Source of the DNA: Megalobrama amblycephala
Lineage: Eukaryota > Chordata > Actinopteri > Cypriniformes > Xenocyprididae
Direction: 5' to 3'
Length of the DNA: 64,000 bases
NCBI RefSeq assembly: GCF_018812025.1
Contig: NC_063053.1
Span: forward strand, 10,309,623-10,373,622
A model generated the notes under the pieces. The model did not search any database. It was not told the origin of the DNA and saw nothing but the letters and a program-made list of their open reading frames with translations. Below are positions 34,290-49,530 of this stretch, one piece after another. A program made the translations under genes and the position numbers. Every line of letters begins with the position of its first letter. Positions within the stretch are counted from its first letter, which is position 1.

Positions 34290-34977
34290 AATGAATGGAA
34301 AAAATACTTTTGGAACCAACCAACGCAGCTGAAAATGAGGGTGGGATTAATGCAGTATATTAAACCATATGGTTCTGTTCCAAAACCTAGTGAGCTCCCT
34401 ACATAGGCAACAGCTACAGATTTAACAATATCTTTAATGGAACACTGAGCAGATTGCCATACATTAGTTTTTATTGATATGTTTTGGAAGCAAAACCCCC
34501 TCTCTTGCTTTCTTTTCTGCTCTGTGCTTGTTCAGACCTGCTTTACAGATGATCAAAATATCTCTGCAGGTTTCAACCATCCTTAACGGTCCACAATAAA
34601 GTGTTTACTAGTGAGTAACTCTGGTTTAGGCAGGGACTTGTTTGTTTATGGCTGACCTTTACATTCAAAGCCCTTGTTATCAGTAATTAGTGCAGGTGAA
34701 TGAAACAGCAAAGTGGGATATCAAACCTAGAAAAAACAGTGCTGTGTCCACTTGATCAACTCAGTTACATAAAAGCAGTGTGTGGGATGTGCTGTAGTTT
34801 TCATTTTCTAAAGACCATTGTTTCATCTCACAGTCACAGATACAATCAGCAACACTTCAGGAACCTCAGGAATTCACTAGAAGGCTAAAAAGAAATCATA
34901 TGGAAGTGCTGTTATATCTTAAATGTGTTTATAGGCACATTTGCCCTTAAAAGTCTGGATAAAATAAGAATAAAGGG
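34290..34977. other. Intergenic, nothing recognised
   Basis: No repeat terminus or exon-like frame seen on either strand. Confidence 0.45.
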
Positions 34978-35202
34978 TCACTCTTAAAAATAAATGTTCC
35001 AAAAGGAGGACTTTGCAGAACCTTTCAGTGAACAGTTATTAAAATAACCGTTATTTCTTAGTGTGGAGAACATTTTAAATATCTATAGAACTTTATTTTG
35101 CACTATAAAGAACCTTTTGTGGAATGGAAAGGTTTCATGGATGTTAAAGGTTCTTCATGGAACCATCAATGCAAATAAGGAATCTTTATTTTTAAGAGCG
35201 GG
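34978..35202. mobile_element. MITE with CTCTTAAAAATAAA ends, copy 2
   Basis: Begins ACTCTTAAAAATAAATG and ends TTTATTTTTAAGAGCGGG. The block TTAAAATAACCGTTATTTC is a reverse match to the centre of 27385-27630, so the two copies lie in opposite orientation. Confidence 0.7.
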
Positions 35203-36310
35203 TACAAGAACGCTCATTTTGTTGAACTTATGTGCATATTTGCTGCAGGTGAAGTGACACCAGCATATGACTCCAAATCATTCTGTAACAAGACACTAAA
35301 TAGAAAAAATGTAATGTTTGTGCAAAAGACCATGTGGTACAGAAAAACACTCACAAACATGTAACCTCAGCAGAGCAGGCACGGTAATCAGTGTGTTTGC
35401 TCACCTATTAGCTCTCTCATCAGATGTGTGAGGAGCCTGGGTCACACACTCTCAGGAGAGTCTTTCACTGATGGAGGGGGAACAGGAGAGTGATAGAGAT
35501 GAGGGATGCTCTTTGAAATCCCTTGCACTATGGGATGAAACACAGAAAAATGAGAAAGGAAGAGTTTACATACAAAAAAAATGAAAATAGTGTCATAATT
35601 CACTCATCCTCAAGCTTTTCCAAACTCAAATACAAAAGGAAATGATCTGCAGAATGTTCATTTGCTTGAATACCTGAACTGTACTGGAGTTCACATGAAA
35701 TGTACTGCTGACTCACTATGGTTTCCTTCAAAGTAAAAGCAAGAAAATACTGAAATGACATTTTATTATCAAAAAAATCATAAAAAAAAAGCTTGGAATA
35801 TATTCTTTACACTGTAGCACTGTATAACAGAATACAGCCACATTAAAATTTCACATGATTAGTAAAAGTTTGCATTGTGGAATTTGTCAAAATGTGAGTG
35901 ACTGACTATGAAAATGGCAGAGGGGAAAAATTGCTTGTGGAAAAGTGTTGCTCTTAATTATTAAAGCTAATATTTGTACAGCAAACATACACGATGTCCG
36001 TCCACAAACTCTCCCTTGTGAGGAGCTTTTTTGTTTCGTTTAGCCCTTCACCTAAACTTGCTTTGCAATATATACACAGATTGCAATATTTGAACAACTT
36101 CAGCCATTAACCGTGCAGTATGATGCATAGCAAAAGTCAAGTCTGTTGGTTATTGCAATGAGGAAAAGTCAAATTTTGAGGACAGATACATATGTTCTAA
36201 TTAGCAGGTCAACATGTTGGGACTTCTGTTTGATTTTGAACCTCCAGTTGTCACCAACACAAGACAGAAAACATACATACGTGATAATCTTGATAATAGG
36301 GTGTTTTCAC
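35203..36310. other. Intergenic, nothing recognised
   Basis: AT-rich, without tandem arrays or clear element ends. The 65-residue frame at 36146 runs into the repeat that follows and has no features. Confidence 0.45.
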
Positions 36311-36585
36311 ACTTGGGTCCTCTTTAAAAGAACCAAACTCTGACCCCTTTAAGTGGACCAAGTGAAAAAGGACACAGTTCTCTTTATGTTCATACTGCAC
36401 TTGAGGACTCTTGAGGATCCTTTTTGGTCCACTTAAAGCCAGACCTCTTTGTGTTCATACTGTTTCCTTTTGGGACCTCTTGCAATACTGTGCAAGATGG
36501 CTGACACTATACACATGCTAATTTTCCTGTACAACATGCTTTTTTTTGTTTGTTTTTTTCAATGAACAGCATTTAAAGCATCATG
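36311..36585. repeat. Dispersed repeat fragment (TTTAAGTGGACC blocks)
   Basis: Contains GGTCCACTTAAAGCC and its partial complement CCTTTAAGTGGACCAAG, and two GTTCATACTG blocks, giving an internally inverted, MITE-like structure. Ends are not defined. Confidence 0.45.
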
Positions 36586-36723
36586 TTTAAACAAATTAGT
36601 TGTTTAAGTCGAAACGATCGGTCATTTTCTACAAAAATACAAATGTATATGCTTTATAAACAAAAATTATCACCTTGCACATGCGTCCGCTTTCTGTATT
36701 CTTCAAAAAGCTTACGCTGTATG

Positions 36724-37727
<1,004 letters not shown>

Positions 37728-38189
37728 GCTGTATGTCCTACGCCTTTCCTATTCTACTTACAGAACGAACGCAGCGCCAGTTCCATTTTTTCCGTAAGTA
37801 GAATAGGGAAGGCGTAGGACATACAGCGTAAGTATTTTGAAGAATACGGAAGGCGGAATGGCAGAACCACTTGTCCCGATCATTTGTGTTTATAAAGCAT
37901 ATACAGTTGTATTTTTTTTCGAAAATGACCGATTGTTTCGCTAGATAAAACCCTTATTCCTCGTCTGGTATTGTTTAAAGCCCTTTGAAGCTGCACTGAA
38001 ACTGCAATTTTGACCTTCAACAGTGGAGTCCATTGAAGTCCACTATAAGGAGAATAATCCTGGAATGTTTTCATCAAAAACCTTAATTTCTTTTCAACTG
38101 AAGAAAAAAGGAAATGGGCATCTTGGATGACATGGGGGTGAGTAAATTATGAGGAAAATTTTATTTGAAAGTGGACTAATCCTTTAAGT

Positions 38190-38640
38190 TTGGTCTCATT
38201 TTAGGACTTTTTTTTTGTACTTTATGGATAAGCGTCACATGTTATCTTGTTATCACATGTTATACAACTCACCTTGATACAATAAGGTTTGGGGGACCAT
38301 AATTCAAGGTTAACACTGCAAAAGCATAGTTTCCATAGGTTAAATGGGTGCTAACCAGAGTTTAAAAGTAGGGTAAGAACAGTGTGAAAAAGCCACAAAA
38401 CTGATTTAACTTGGTATAAGATGCCGTTTTTATATTGTCATGAAAAACGTAATAACAAATCAAAAAGCTTTGTTTGAAGGACATCCTATTTTAAATGTGA
38501 CATCCTATGTTTGTAACAGTGTATTTCAGCAGAAACTATGGTAAACAGTTAAGGCATCAAAACAAATCTAAAAAGGAAAAATAACATGCAAAAATCTTTC
38601 AATTTTTAAAAAAAGACGTTAAAATGTCTTTGAACCAGCA
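38190..38640. other. Intergenic, nothing recognised
   Basis: AT-rich DNA with no repeat terminus or frame of interest. Confidence 0.45.
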
Positions 38641-38649
38641 TTGGGAGGG

Positions 38650-38835
38650 AATCGCTGCGAATCAGCGCATGCGCACTTTAAGTGCACGCGATATTAATTC
38701 CGCGCAGGTCTCCTCGCGCTTCCCGCTCATCAATCACGCACACTGGTCTCTCGGGCCAGCGGAGCTGACGGCTTGACACGAGTTGGCCATCGATGCCGCT
38801 TCGCATTCCAGGTGTCCGTCGTCTGTACGGATTAC
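38650..38835. promoter_or_regulatory. CpG-dense patch, possible CpG island
   Basis: By eye about twenty CpG dinucleotides fall in some 185 bases (for example GCATGCGCAC, CACGCGAT, CCGCGCAGG, CTCGCGCTTCC), while the flanks have few. That is the profile of an unmethylated promoter or of a young CpG-rich repeat. No splice-supported exon follows on either strand, so promoter function is only a possibility. Confidence 0.35.
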
Positions 38836-38839
38836 TTGC

Positions 38840-39400
38840 ACAGCCTAATATTTCGTGGCACAAGACAGCATTCATACTCGTTCTGCTGCGGTTTATTGGC
38901 TTCTCCATATGATTTATTTGTGTGTGACAACCTCCCTCCCCTACCTTCTGCTCCCCAAACACGCTTGATATTTGTCTTTGGTTATTAGTTTTCACTCTTC
39001 ATTTGCATTTTGATTATGTTTTTGCATGAGACTTATGACCACTAACTCTGCAAGAAAGAACAGGATTCATTAAGAACATGATGAATAAATGATAAACTAT
39101 AAAAATAAAAAACAAATACGTATTTACACAAGTTGTTGCTGATTACATGTGAGGAAATATGACTGACATAAAATATTGCTGTAGCTTTGCAGTAGCCTAC
39201 TATAATTGGGTTTGACAGAAGGATGGAACTAAAGCACAGTACTGTCATTGAGTACAGACTTAAATGTGATGGAAGTCTTTGGTCATTGAACTTCTATAGT
39301 ATTTAATCAACCAACAAATAGTCTACTTAGTTGGTTATGGGTGTGTAAGGGCTGCAGAATTAATTGGAAACCTCAACCGATCTAACGTTACTCCCGTCAC
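38840..39400. other. Intergenic, nothing recognised
   Basis: No repeat ends or exon-like frames identified. Confidence 0.4.
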
Positions 39401-39409
39401 AGCTAAGTC

Positions 39410-39950
39410 GTCTATTTGAAAATACGTGACAACAATGTCCTAAAATGTCCTTTGCATTTTTCCGCATACAGAAGACAACATTGTCAAAACGATCTCCGTT
39501 CACATGGATCTGCGAAAACGTTTAAAAACGCTGTATTATGCATACAGGCCAGTAGTTGGCGATGGCACTTTGTAAAGAAAAACTACGCGCCTATAGATTG
39601 AACACGTAATACGCATGCGCATGATCCGCGTGATGTCACCGTTTTCAGAAATTCGCGTTTTTGTAGTTTACACGGAGATAAAACTTTTTTTGGGGTATGT
39701 ACAACAATGTACTAAAAACGGATTTTTGCATTTTTTGTGTACAGACTAGGCTACCATTGTCAAAAATGATCCCTGAAAACGAGTTTGACCGTTTTCACAA
39801 ATTTGCATTTTTGTAGTTTACACAGAAGATAAAGGCATAATTTTCAAAAACCGGCACTGAAACCCATTTTCAAAAGTTTGTGTTTTTTAGGTCCCCAAAA
39901 CGCTATTGTCGTATAAATAAACGGCCAAAAGGCATAAAATGTTTTACGCT
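39410..39950. repeat. Internally duplicated dispersed repeat (TTTTTGTAGTTTACAC)
   Basis: TTTTTGTAGTTTACAC followed by A/GGAGATAAA occurs at about 39657 and 39811, and GTTTTCA(C/G)AAATT(C/T)GC blocks precede each one. ACAACAATGT(C/A)CTAAAA starts at about 39430 and 39700. This looks like two diverged tandem copies of one element. Confidence 0.5.
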
Positions 39951-40229
39951 TTTAGTTAACAGCCCCTAAATTTCCTATTTGCAAAAACTTTGAATAAACA
40001 GTATGGGATTGTAGTATTGTCATATTGATCGCTTTCTGAGTAAAATGTACTTAAAAAAATAAATATATTTTAAATGTTATATGCTAAGTGTTTTGGATGT
40101 GCGGCTACAAAAAGAAAATGGCATTGAGTTGCCCCACACAAAATAGGATTTTTATTGTAAAATGAATATAATAGCATTTAAAACAATGGGAAATAATCAA
40201 CAATTAAGATTTTTGTCATAATTTTGAAG

Positions 40230-40686
40230 CCCTATAGGAATCTTTTGTTTCGAATCAGTGAAATCAAATCGGAGCACCAAAGTCACGTGATTTCAGAAGC
40301 TAAACGAGGCTTCATTTACACGATCCGAACCACTGATTCGAAACAAAAGATTTGTAAAACTTCGAAGCAGTGTTTTGAAATCGGCCGTCACTAGATATTG
40401 TTGAAAAGTCGTTATTTTGTTTTTTTGGCGCGCAAAAAGTATTCTCGTTGCTTTATAATATTAAGGTAGAACATCACATTAACTGTTTTAAATACGTCTT
40501 TAGTACCTTTCTGGATCTTGAGAGATTCAGTGACATTGCTGGCAATAGAGGCCTCACTGAGCCATCGAATTTCATCAAAAATATCCTAATTTGTGTTCGG
40601 AAGATGAACGAAGGTCTTATAGATGTAGAACGACATGAGGGTGAGTAATTAATGAAAGAATTTTCATTTTTGGATGAACTAACACT
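40230..40686. mobile_element. Truncated relative of the 57605-58373 foldback element
   Basis: From about 40345 the order of motifs (AGTGTTTTGAAATCGGCC, TTTATAATATTAA, TCTGGATCTTGAGAG, AGATGAACGAAGGTCTTA, GACATGAGGGTGAGTAAT) follows the right arm of the 769-bp element, ending ACTAACACT plus TTAA at 40687-40690. The left arm is missing apart from a local CACTGATTCGAAACAAAAG palindrome. Confidence 0.7.
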
Positions 40687-40734
40687 TTAACATGAGATTG
40701 GCCAAAACTGTGTGTGTTATGTACCCTTTAAGGA

Positions 40735-40872
40735 TGCATTAAATTGATCAAAAGTGACAGTGAAGACAATTATAATTTTACAAAAATATTTCTGTTTATT
40801 CAATGCTTTAAAAAAATGTAATTAATAAATGTAATGAATGCAAATAAATGCTGTTCATTAAACTTTCTATTC
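40735..40872 (+). repeat. Interspersed repeat fragment related to 25865-26160
   Basis: Contains TTGATCAAAAGTGACAGTGA and TGCAAATAAATGCTGTTC, the upstream part of the same family. It is cut off at the AT run at 40872. Confidence 0.55.

Positions 40873-40911
<39 letters not shown>
40872..40911. repeat. AT microsatellite replacing a transposon tip
   Basis: About 20 AT units abut the left inverted repeat of the Tc1-type element exactly where its outer 55 bases should be. Confidence 0.9.
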
Positions 40912-40912
<1 letters not shown>

Positions 40913-42489
40913 GCAGCCATTTGCTAAAATCATTTAAGTTCATTTTTTTTCCTCATTAATGTACACACAGCACCCCATATTGACAGAAAAACACAGAATT
41001 GTTGACATTTTTGCAGATTTATTAAAAAAGAAAAACTGAAATATCACATGGTCCTGAGTATTCAGACCCTTTGCTCAGTATTTAGTAGAAGCACCCTTTT
41101 GATCTAATACAGCCATGAGTCTTTTTAGGAAAGATGCAACAAGTTTTTCACACCTGGATTTAGGGATCCTCTGCCATTCCTCCTTGCAGATCCTCTCCAG
41201 TTCTGTCATGTTGGATGGTAAACGTTGGTGGACAGCCATTTTTAGGTCTCTCCAGAGATGCTCAATTGGGTTTAAATCAGGGCTCTGGCTGGGCCATTCA
41301 AGAACAGTCACAGAGTTGTTGTGAAGCCAGTCCTTCGTTATTTTAGCTGTGTGCTTAGGGTCATTGTCTTGTTGGAAGGTAAACCTTCGGCCCAGTCTGA
41401 GGTCCTGAGCACTCTGGAGAAGGTTTTCGTCCAGGATATCCCTGTACTTGGCCGCATTCATCTTTCCCTCGATTGCAACTAGTCGTCCTGTCCCTGCAGC
41501 TGAAACACACCCCCACAGCATGATGCTGCCACCACCATGCTTCACTTTTGGGACTGTAGTGGATGAGCAGTGCCTGGTTTTCTCCACACATATCGCTTAG
41601 AATTAAGGCAAAAAAGTTCTATCTTGGTCTCATCAGACCAGAGAATCTTATTTCTCACCATCTTGGAGTCCTTCAGGTGTTTTTTAGCAAACTCCATGCG
41701 GGCTTTCATGTGTCTTGCACTGAGGAGAGGCTTCCGTCGGGCCACTCTGCCATAAAGCCCCGACTGATGGAGGGCTGCAGTGATGGTTGACTTTCTACAG
41801 CTTTCTCCCATCTCCCGACTGCATCTCTGGAGCTCAGCCACAATGATCTTTGGGCTCTTCTTTACCTCTCTCACCAAGGCTCTTATCCCCCGATAGCTCA
41901 GTTTGGCCGGACGGCCAGCTCTAGGAAGGGTTCTGGTCATCCCAAACATCTTCCATTTAAGGATTATGGAGGCCACTGTGCTCTTAGGAACCTTAAGTGC
42001 AGCAGAATTTTTTTTGTAACCTTGGCCAGATCTGTGCCTTGCCACAATTCTATCTCTGAGCTCTTTAAGCAGTTCCTTTGACCTCAGGATTCTCATTTGC
42101 TCTGACATGCACTGTGAGCTGTAAGGTCTTATATAGACAGGTGTGTGGCTTTCCTAATCAAGTCCAATCAGTATAATCAAACACAGCTGGACTCAAATGA
42201 AGGTGTAGAACCATCTCAAGGATGATCAGAAGAAATGGACAGCATCTGAGTTAAATATATGAGTGTCACAGCAAAAGGTCTGAATACTTAGGACCATGTG
42301 ATATTTCAGTTTTTCTTTTTTAATAAATCTGCAAAAATGTCAACAATTCTGTGTTTTTCTGTCAATATGGGGTGCTGTGTGTACATTAATGAGGAAAAAA
42401 AAAAAGAACATAAATGATTTTAGCAAATGGCTGCAATATAACAAAGAGTGAAAAATTTAAGGGGGTCTGAATACTTTCCGTACCCACTG
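40912..42489 (-). mobile_element. Tc1-type transposon, nearly intact, minus strand
   Basis: Inverted repeats of more than 150 bases: left 40912-41073 and right about 42275-42489. The right end (GTACCCACTG) is followed by TA at 42490-42491. The left end lacks about 55 outer bases, replaced by an AT run. A transposase with one frameshift lies between. This family differs from the 1744-3314 element in both repeats and protein. Confidence 0.92.
41075..42108 (-). pseudogene. Tc1-type transposase with a single frameshift
   Basis: Transposase of the Tc1 family, which cuts and reinserts DNA at TA sites. Reading from 42108 downward: a paired-like helix-turn-helix region (SKELLKELRDRIVARHRSG to VPKSTVASIILKW), an AT-hook-like GRPAKL motif, a second DNA-binding helix region, and the catalytic domain. 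The DDE residues are all visible: Asp in WSDET, Asp in FQQDNDPKHT and Glu in SPDLNPIEHLW. The frame shifts near 41550-41560, after WRKPGTAH, and the second part runs to KGASTKY-stop at 41075. The combined length is about 340 residues, normal for the family. One frameshift makes the copy inactive as it stands; a sequencing error there is possible. Confidence 0.92.
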
Positions 42490-42491
42490 TA

Positions 42492-43835
42492 TATATACAG
42501 TAACTGCGTTTTGTTTCGCTTTTTTATTCACTGCCAGGCAATGTTCTAAAAATGACGATAAATTTGACTGACTAATGGGTGTCATTTATTTTGCTGGGCT
42601 TTATTCATTATTTTAACTGAAGTGTTATGCCTATTTCAAATTTCAAATGAATTCATACAATCTCATTCTTCCATTTTTGTATGATCTGCTTATACTCCAC
42701 TGTCAATTAGGTTTAGACCTAATAGGTTTTTGAGCTTTATGCTTACTTAGAAAAAGTTGTAGGCCTATGTTTTTGTACAAATCAAATCATCCAAATTCAT
42801 ACGAAATCACCACCACATTTTCTCATGAGATTGGGTTGATAAATAAAGGAAGGCCACACAAAATGAGTCACCTAGCAACCCTACAGTAGTCAAAACAAAC
42901 AGTCACCCATCTGACATTAACTATGTGAGATTTTCATTGACACTAAGGAACATAATCAATGCTTCTACAAATGACTAGAGAAGGAGATCCAGCTGGCTTA
43001 TTTTTATGAGCTCCTAAATAAACATCAAAAAAATTCCCTAAAAATGTGTAATGAAGCCCACAACCACATAATCATCCCAAAAAGCCTGTCATGACATCAC
43101 TAACAGAGCATGAGTGGATCTATCTGATTATGACGGGATATCGCTAACACATTCCTGAGGCTGATGGGAGAACAATGCCCATTCTTACTTTCCAAGAGAT
43201 TTTTCCATTCAATCAGTCATTAGTCAGCCTTGGCATCCATACTGCCTGTTCGCAAAAGCCTTGTTTAGCGCTTGGCACCTGTGCCCAGACACAAGACAGG
43301 GCACTGTATGTGAAGTCTTGCGTAACGGCCCACAGAGGTAAGTTTACACAACTCAAATGACTGAGGAGATACCCAGCTCACAGAATCCGCCCTTATCACA
43401 AAACATCTGATAGTACCGAATCAGCGGAGGTGGGTAAGTCTTCAATGAGGGACAGACCTCACAAGAATTCCTTGTGGAAAAGGAAACCTGCCTGAGCATG
43501 GAGGAGGAGAAGGGAGAATCCGTCAGAGCTTTCATGCCTAAATCTTTGTATTCATGTCGTCCTGGAGATGGCCCTTTGTATATGTGTCGTTGTTCATATT
43601 TGGGAGGATTTTATTTGCTTGTCTGCTTAAAATATAGCTATGAAGAAACTACCTTTATGTTTTTAGCAGATGCTCTCTTACCACAATGTCTTCATGAATG
43701 ACTGAAGGCCACTGACAGCAGTGTAAGCCTTGAACTGAACTATAACATGCAATGACAGCCAATGGGAACCTAAAGAGTAACATGAGAGAATATTCAGAGG
43801 TTTAAAAAAAGCAGCAGTATTTGCATGCAAAGAGC
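42492..43835. other. Intergenic, repeat-poor
   Basis: About 1.3 kb with no recognised repeat except a short CACCTAGCAACCC unit near 42867. The frame at 43175-43360 contains several cysteines, but no family match or convincing acceptor is seen. A possible regulatory island, unproven. Confidence 0.4.
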
Positions 43836-43837
43836 AT

Positions 43838-44040
43838 ATAGAGTGCAACAGTCGGGTTCTGGAAGTGGAAACTCCATTTTTTTTCTCCATATGTAACTTA
43901 CAAACCTTTAAAGATAGGCCTGTTTTGAGCTCAAAGATGCTATTTCTAATTATTATATATATATATAAAAAACAGCTGAATTCAAGGTGAAAAACTACAT
44001 TACCCATGATGCTGTATAGAAACTTCCACCAATCAGAGAG
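43838..44040. repeat. Dispersed repeat (AGAGTGCAACAGTCGGGTTC), copy 2
   Basis: Shares start and end motifs with 33851-34150, in the same orientation, with an interior about 100 bases shorter. Confidence 0.65.
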
Positions 44041-44211
44041 TTGCGTCAGGTTTTAATTACTTATTAATAATTTAATTAATTTAATTACTTAAAACCTAGA
44101 TGGAGAATGCAAAGTGAAACCATTAAAGATTAAGGTTAAAAAGATTATTCAGAGCTGGAATGCAGCTCAAATTTATCAGCGTTTTTATCAATTTCAATTC
44201 AGGGGTGTGTT

Positions 44212-44975
44212 TCCCATAAAACGACCTTGATTAACTAACATAGTGCAATGCATCGTTGGAGAAACTAACCAACTAGTCACGACTGTTTCCCGAAATCATA
44301 CATGGTTGCACCTCTGTCGTTTAAACCACATTGGTTCAACATTATAAGACTGTTGTTAATGACATCACATGCAGGTTGAGAAGTAACTTCTGCTAATTAA
44401 TCCAGTCGAGATCTTTGAGATGCTGCTGTAACGAACATGGCACATGACTAATTCACTGTTTTTGTTTCATGTCATTTTGCTTGATTTGATGTTTGATTCA
44501 TCACGGGTTCCCTCATATGTCATACAGTGTTGCCTAGTGCATATTACGCACACATTTCAAAAAAGGCTGATTGTTAACACACTAAAATATTAAAGTGTAT
44601 ATATATTTAAATAGAATAAAATATAGAGAATATACTCAATGTCAGCTTTATTGTGCCAAGAGCATGATCTATTTAAGTCCACATGTCATTTAACTAGACA
44701 TTTACCACAACTCGAGAGCTGTAGTTCCAACCGATTAAGTTTGCAATGCTGTTTGCGAATGTTAGATGGAACTATAGTTTTGGGAAATGTCAAATCATTC
44801 AACTTTGTTGGTAATGACAGAACTTGCGACCATAGTTGCGATCAAGCTAATGATGCTTTTTTTGCACTTCTGAAACCAAAAATGAAAAGCTACGGTCTCA
44901 TGGACTTAACGGACATTGTAAGTCCACAAGACTGTGAGTGCATATGAAGTGTGCCATTTGGGACAGGGCCTTAGA
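44212..44975. repeat. Two dispersed-repeat fragments
   Basis: 44212-44330 begins GTGTGTTTCCCATAAAACG and includes GACTGTTTCCCGAAATC, a MITE-like internally repeated head; TTTTGGGAAATG recurs inverted at about 44780. The right part, 44880-44975, ends AGTGTGCCATTTGGGACAGG plus GCC, matching the right end of the 33049-33750 element. Confidence 0.5.
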
Positions 44976-46190
44976 CCAAAGCACTTAACCTCAGGTCACT
45001 CCCAAGAGGTGAAGTATCAATGCAGTAAGCATATTGAGTTTACTTCATTTTAAATGAATTTGACAGCAACACTCAGTCAAAATTAAGCAGTAGACGCTGG
45101 TAACACTCTTTAACGGGTATGCTGCGTGCTCTTACTTTTGTGTCAACAGCTTTTTTCAACAGCTTAAAGTCAGATGGACGTCTTTGGGGTCGGTGTGCAT
45201 GATGACAAATGTAGCATGCATGCTAATGCTGCATGCCTGCAGTTTTCTCTCTGACTGTCAGCGTTAATTGTAGACTGTTACAAGAACTGAATCTTATTCC
45301 ACAAATAACACCAGCCCTCAATTAATCAACCAAATTGCTGGCTAACAGCATTAGCAAGCAGACGCTGACCAGCAGAGGCCATTTGGGGGTTAAAGAGAGG
45401 TTTCCACTGCCTGCTGAGGTGACAGAGTTCTGTGGTTGGCTCTGCACACAGTGGACGGCACTGTACTGGGCAACGGAGCCCTTAGTGCTCTGCGTCACAA
45501 GTGAAGCAGTTGAAAAGAGATGCATTATGGTCAGGTACTTGCCTGTCCTACTGCTGCCCTCTCTCTCTTTTGCTCCTCCTTACCACTCAACCATTTTTCC
45601 TCACTTGAAATGTTGTACTGCTCTTCATGAAAGTCCCTCTCACTGCTCGAGCTGTTTGGCGTCTGGCTGTGGGCAATCAGCACCTCATCATGTCCAGCCA
45701 CACGTTCAGATGATTTAAGCACTATATCAAATTCTCTCCACCTGCCAAATACCTAAAAATGCATGGCTCTTCTTCTAGAACAATAAAAACTTGTTTGAAT
45801 GCACTTTAGAAATCAGTTGTGCAAATAGCTGTTACTTAGTCAACTATAATGTCATTTTTTTAAATTGGTTGATTTGTAAGCATTTAGCAGCCACTTTATC
45901 CAAGTAAATAAAAATAAGAAAATTTGTTACTCGGTACAAAACGAACCTGATGCTAAATTAAACTGCACAATTCCCCACTAAAATCTGGCATCAAATCACA
46001 GGTTTAATGTTTGTATGGGAAACCATCCCTATCGATCCCATTTAATTTGCTGGATTTTCAATTATTTTTCATTCAAATTATTTATTTTTCTATGGAATAA
46101 GCACATATAGCAACTTTGTCTTTGCTATTGTGCTTGTCCATTCTTATGGAGATCAAAAGCAAAATCCATTGTGCTTCTCTAAAGTGCTAA
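44976..46190. other. Intergenic, nothing coding recognised
   Basis: The longest frame (45335-45718, 127 residues) has no family features, no splice signals in context and a competing frame on the other strand. No transposon ends seen. Confidence 0.45.
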
Positions 46191-46194
46191 AGCA

Positions 46195-46525
46195 ATCCTC
46201 TAAAGCTATATATATTATGTTATGTTCCTGTGAGGAGTAGGTTTAGGGATAGTGTAGGGAAGGACAATAGTATATTGAGTCAACATTTAGTCTCATAAAA
46301 AAGATTTTGTCCTTGTCTAGTCAAAGATTCCATATCTTTCGTACTTTGTGGGGTCATCTATACCCCCAAAAAGGGTAATAAATACAAGTACACAGACACA
46401 CACACACATGTTGAGTTTCCATGTTTTACGGGGACTTTCCATAGACATGATTTTTATACTGTACAAACTGTATATTCTATCCCATAAACCTACCAATTAC
46501 AGAAAACTTTCTGCATTTTTACATT
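46195..46525. repeat. Dispersed repeat fragment (TTTACGGGGACTTTCCATAG)
   Basis: Contains GGTTTAGGGATAGTGTAGGG, CATGTTTTACGGGGACTTTC and CCCATAAACCTACCAATTAC, motifs I associate with a common cyprinid repeat. Ends are not defined. Confidence 0.5.
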
Positions 46526-46529
46526 TAAA

Positions 46530-48779
<2,250 letters not shown>

Positions 48780-49450
48780 ATCAACATCTTTTATTTCACT
48801 ACATCCACATCTCTCATCGTGGGACTGTTTGCCGTCGGATTCTGTTCCCCCATGGTTCTCATTCAATGAGGCTAGAGAGAGGGGGACGAGATCAGGAAAA
48901 GTCCACAAGCCAGGACTTGAACTTGGGTCGCCAAAAGCACAATCGTACTTGTATGTCAGCATGCTGCCCACTAGGCTATATGTTTGATGAATCAGTTGGA
49001 TAAATGTTAAAACCTCATTGTGTGAGAACCATGGGGGGAACAGAATCCGACGGCAAACAGTCCAGCTGTCAGAATCAGGATCAGGAAATGTCTACAAGAG
49101 AGACCTGAACTTGGGTCGCCCCAAAGCACAATGGTGCTATATATATGTGTGCTGCCCACTAGGCTATTGGATTGATAATACAGCCTGATAAATTTTAGAA
49201 CCTCGTTGTGTGAGAACCATGGGGGAACAGAATCCGACAGCAAAAAGTCCAGCTGTCTGAATCCCTTCCCTTTCCCCCACCCCCATGATGAGAGATGTGG
49301 ATGTAGTGTGGATGTGTGTGGATGGATCTTAACCAGCATCAGCTTGATAAATATTAGAATCTTACTGTGTGAGAAACATTGAGGGAACATATTCTGGCGG
49401 AAAACAATTCAGCTGTCAGAATCTGTTACCCCACCTCCATGATGAGAGAT
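48780..49450 (-). mobile_element. Tandem tRNA-derived SINE-like units
   Basis: Two units on the minus strand carry a tRNA-type polymerase III promoter. The A-box-like TAGCCTAGTGGGCAGC is the complement of 48963-48978 and of 49151-49166. The B-box-like GACCCAAGTTCAAGTCCTGG is the complement of 48910-48929, and a variant is the complement of 49101-49117. Units are spaced 188 bases apart, with a shared body (CTGTTTGCCGTCGGATTCTG, CATGGTTCTCA). Two further body copies lacking the tRNA-like head follow to about 49450. Confidence 0.68.
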
Positions 49451-49530
49451 GTTGTAAGATGCTGATTCTATTCTATGTGTGGAAGGAGCTTAACCAGCAT
49501 CAGTTTAAAGATTTTTTTTTTTTTGTAAGA

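Noticed and set aside
43175..43360. Cysteine-containing frame ending near an AGGTAAGT
   Set aside because: A donor-like site is present, but no convincing acceptor, partner exon or family match was seen.
45335..45718. 127-residue frame, the longest non-transposon frame downstream of smoc2
   Set aside because: No domain, low-complexity segments, and an overlapping frame on the other strand; expected by chance in 40 kb.
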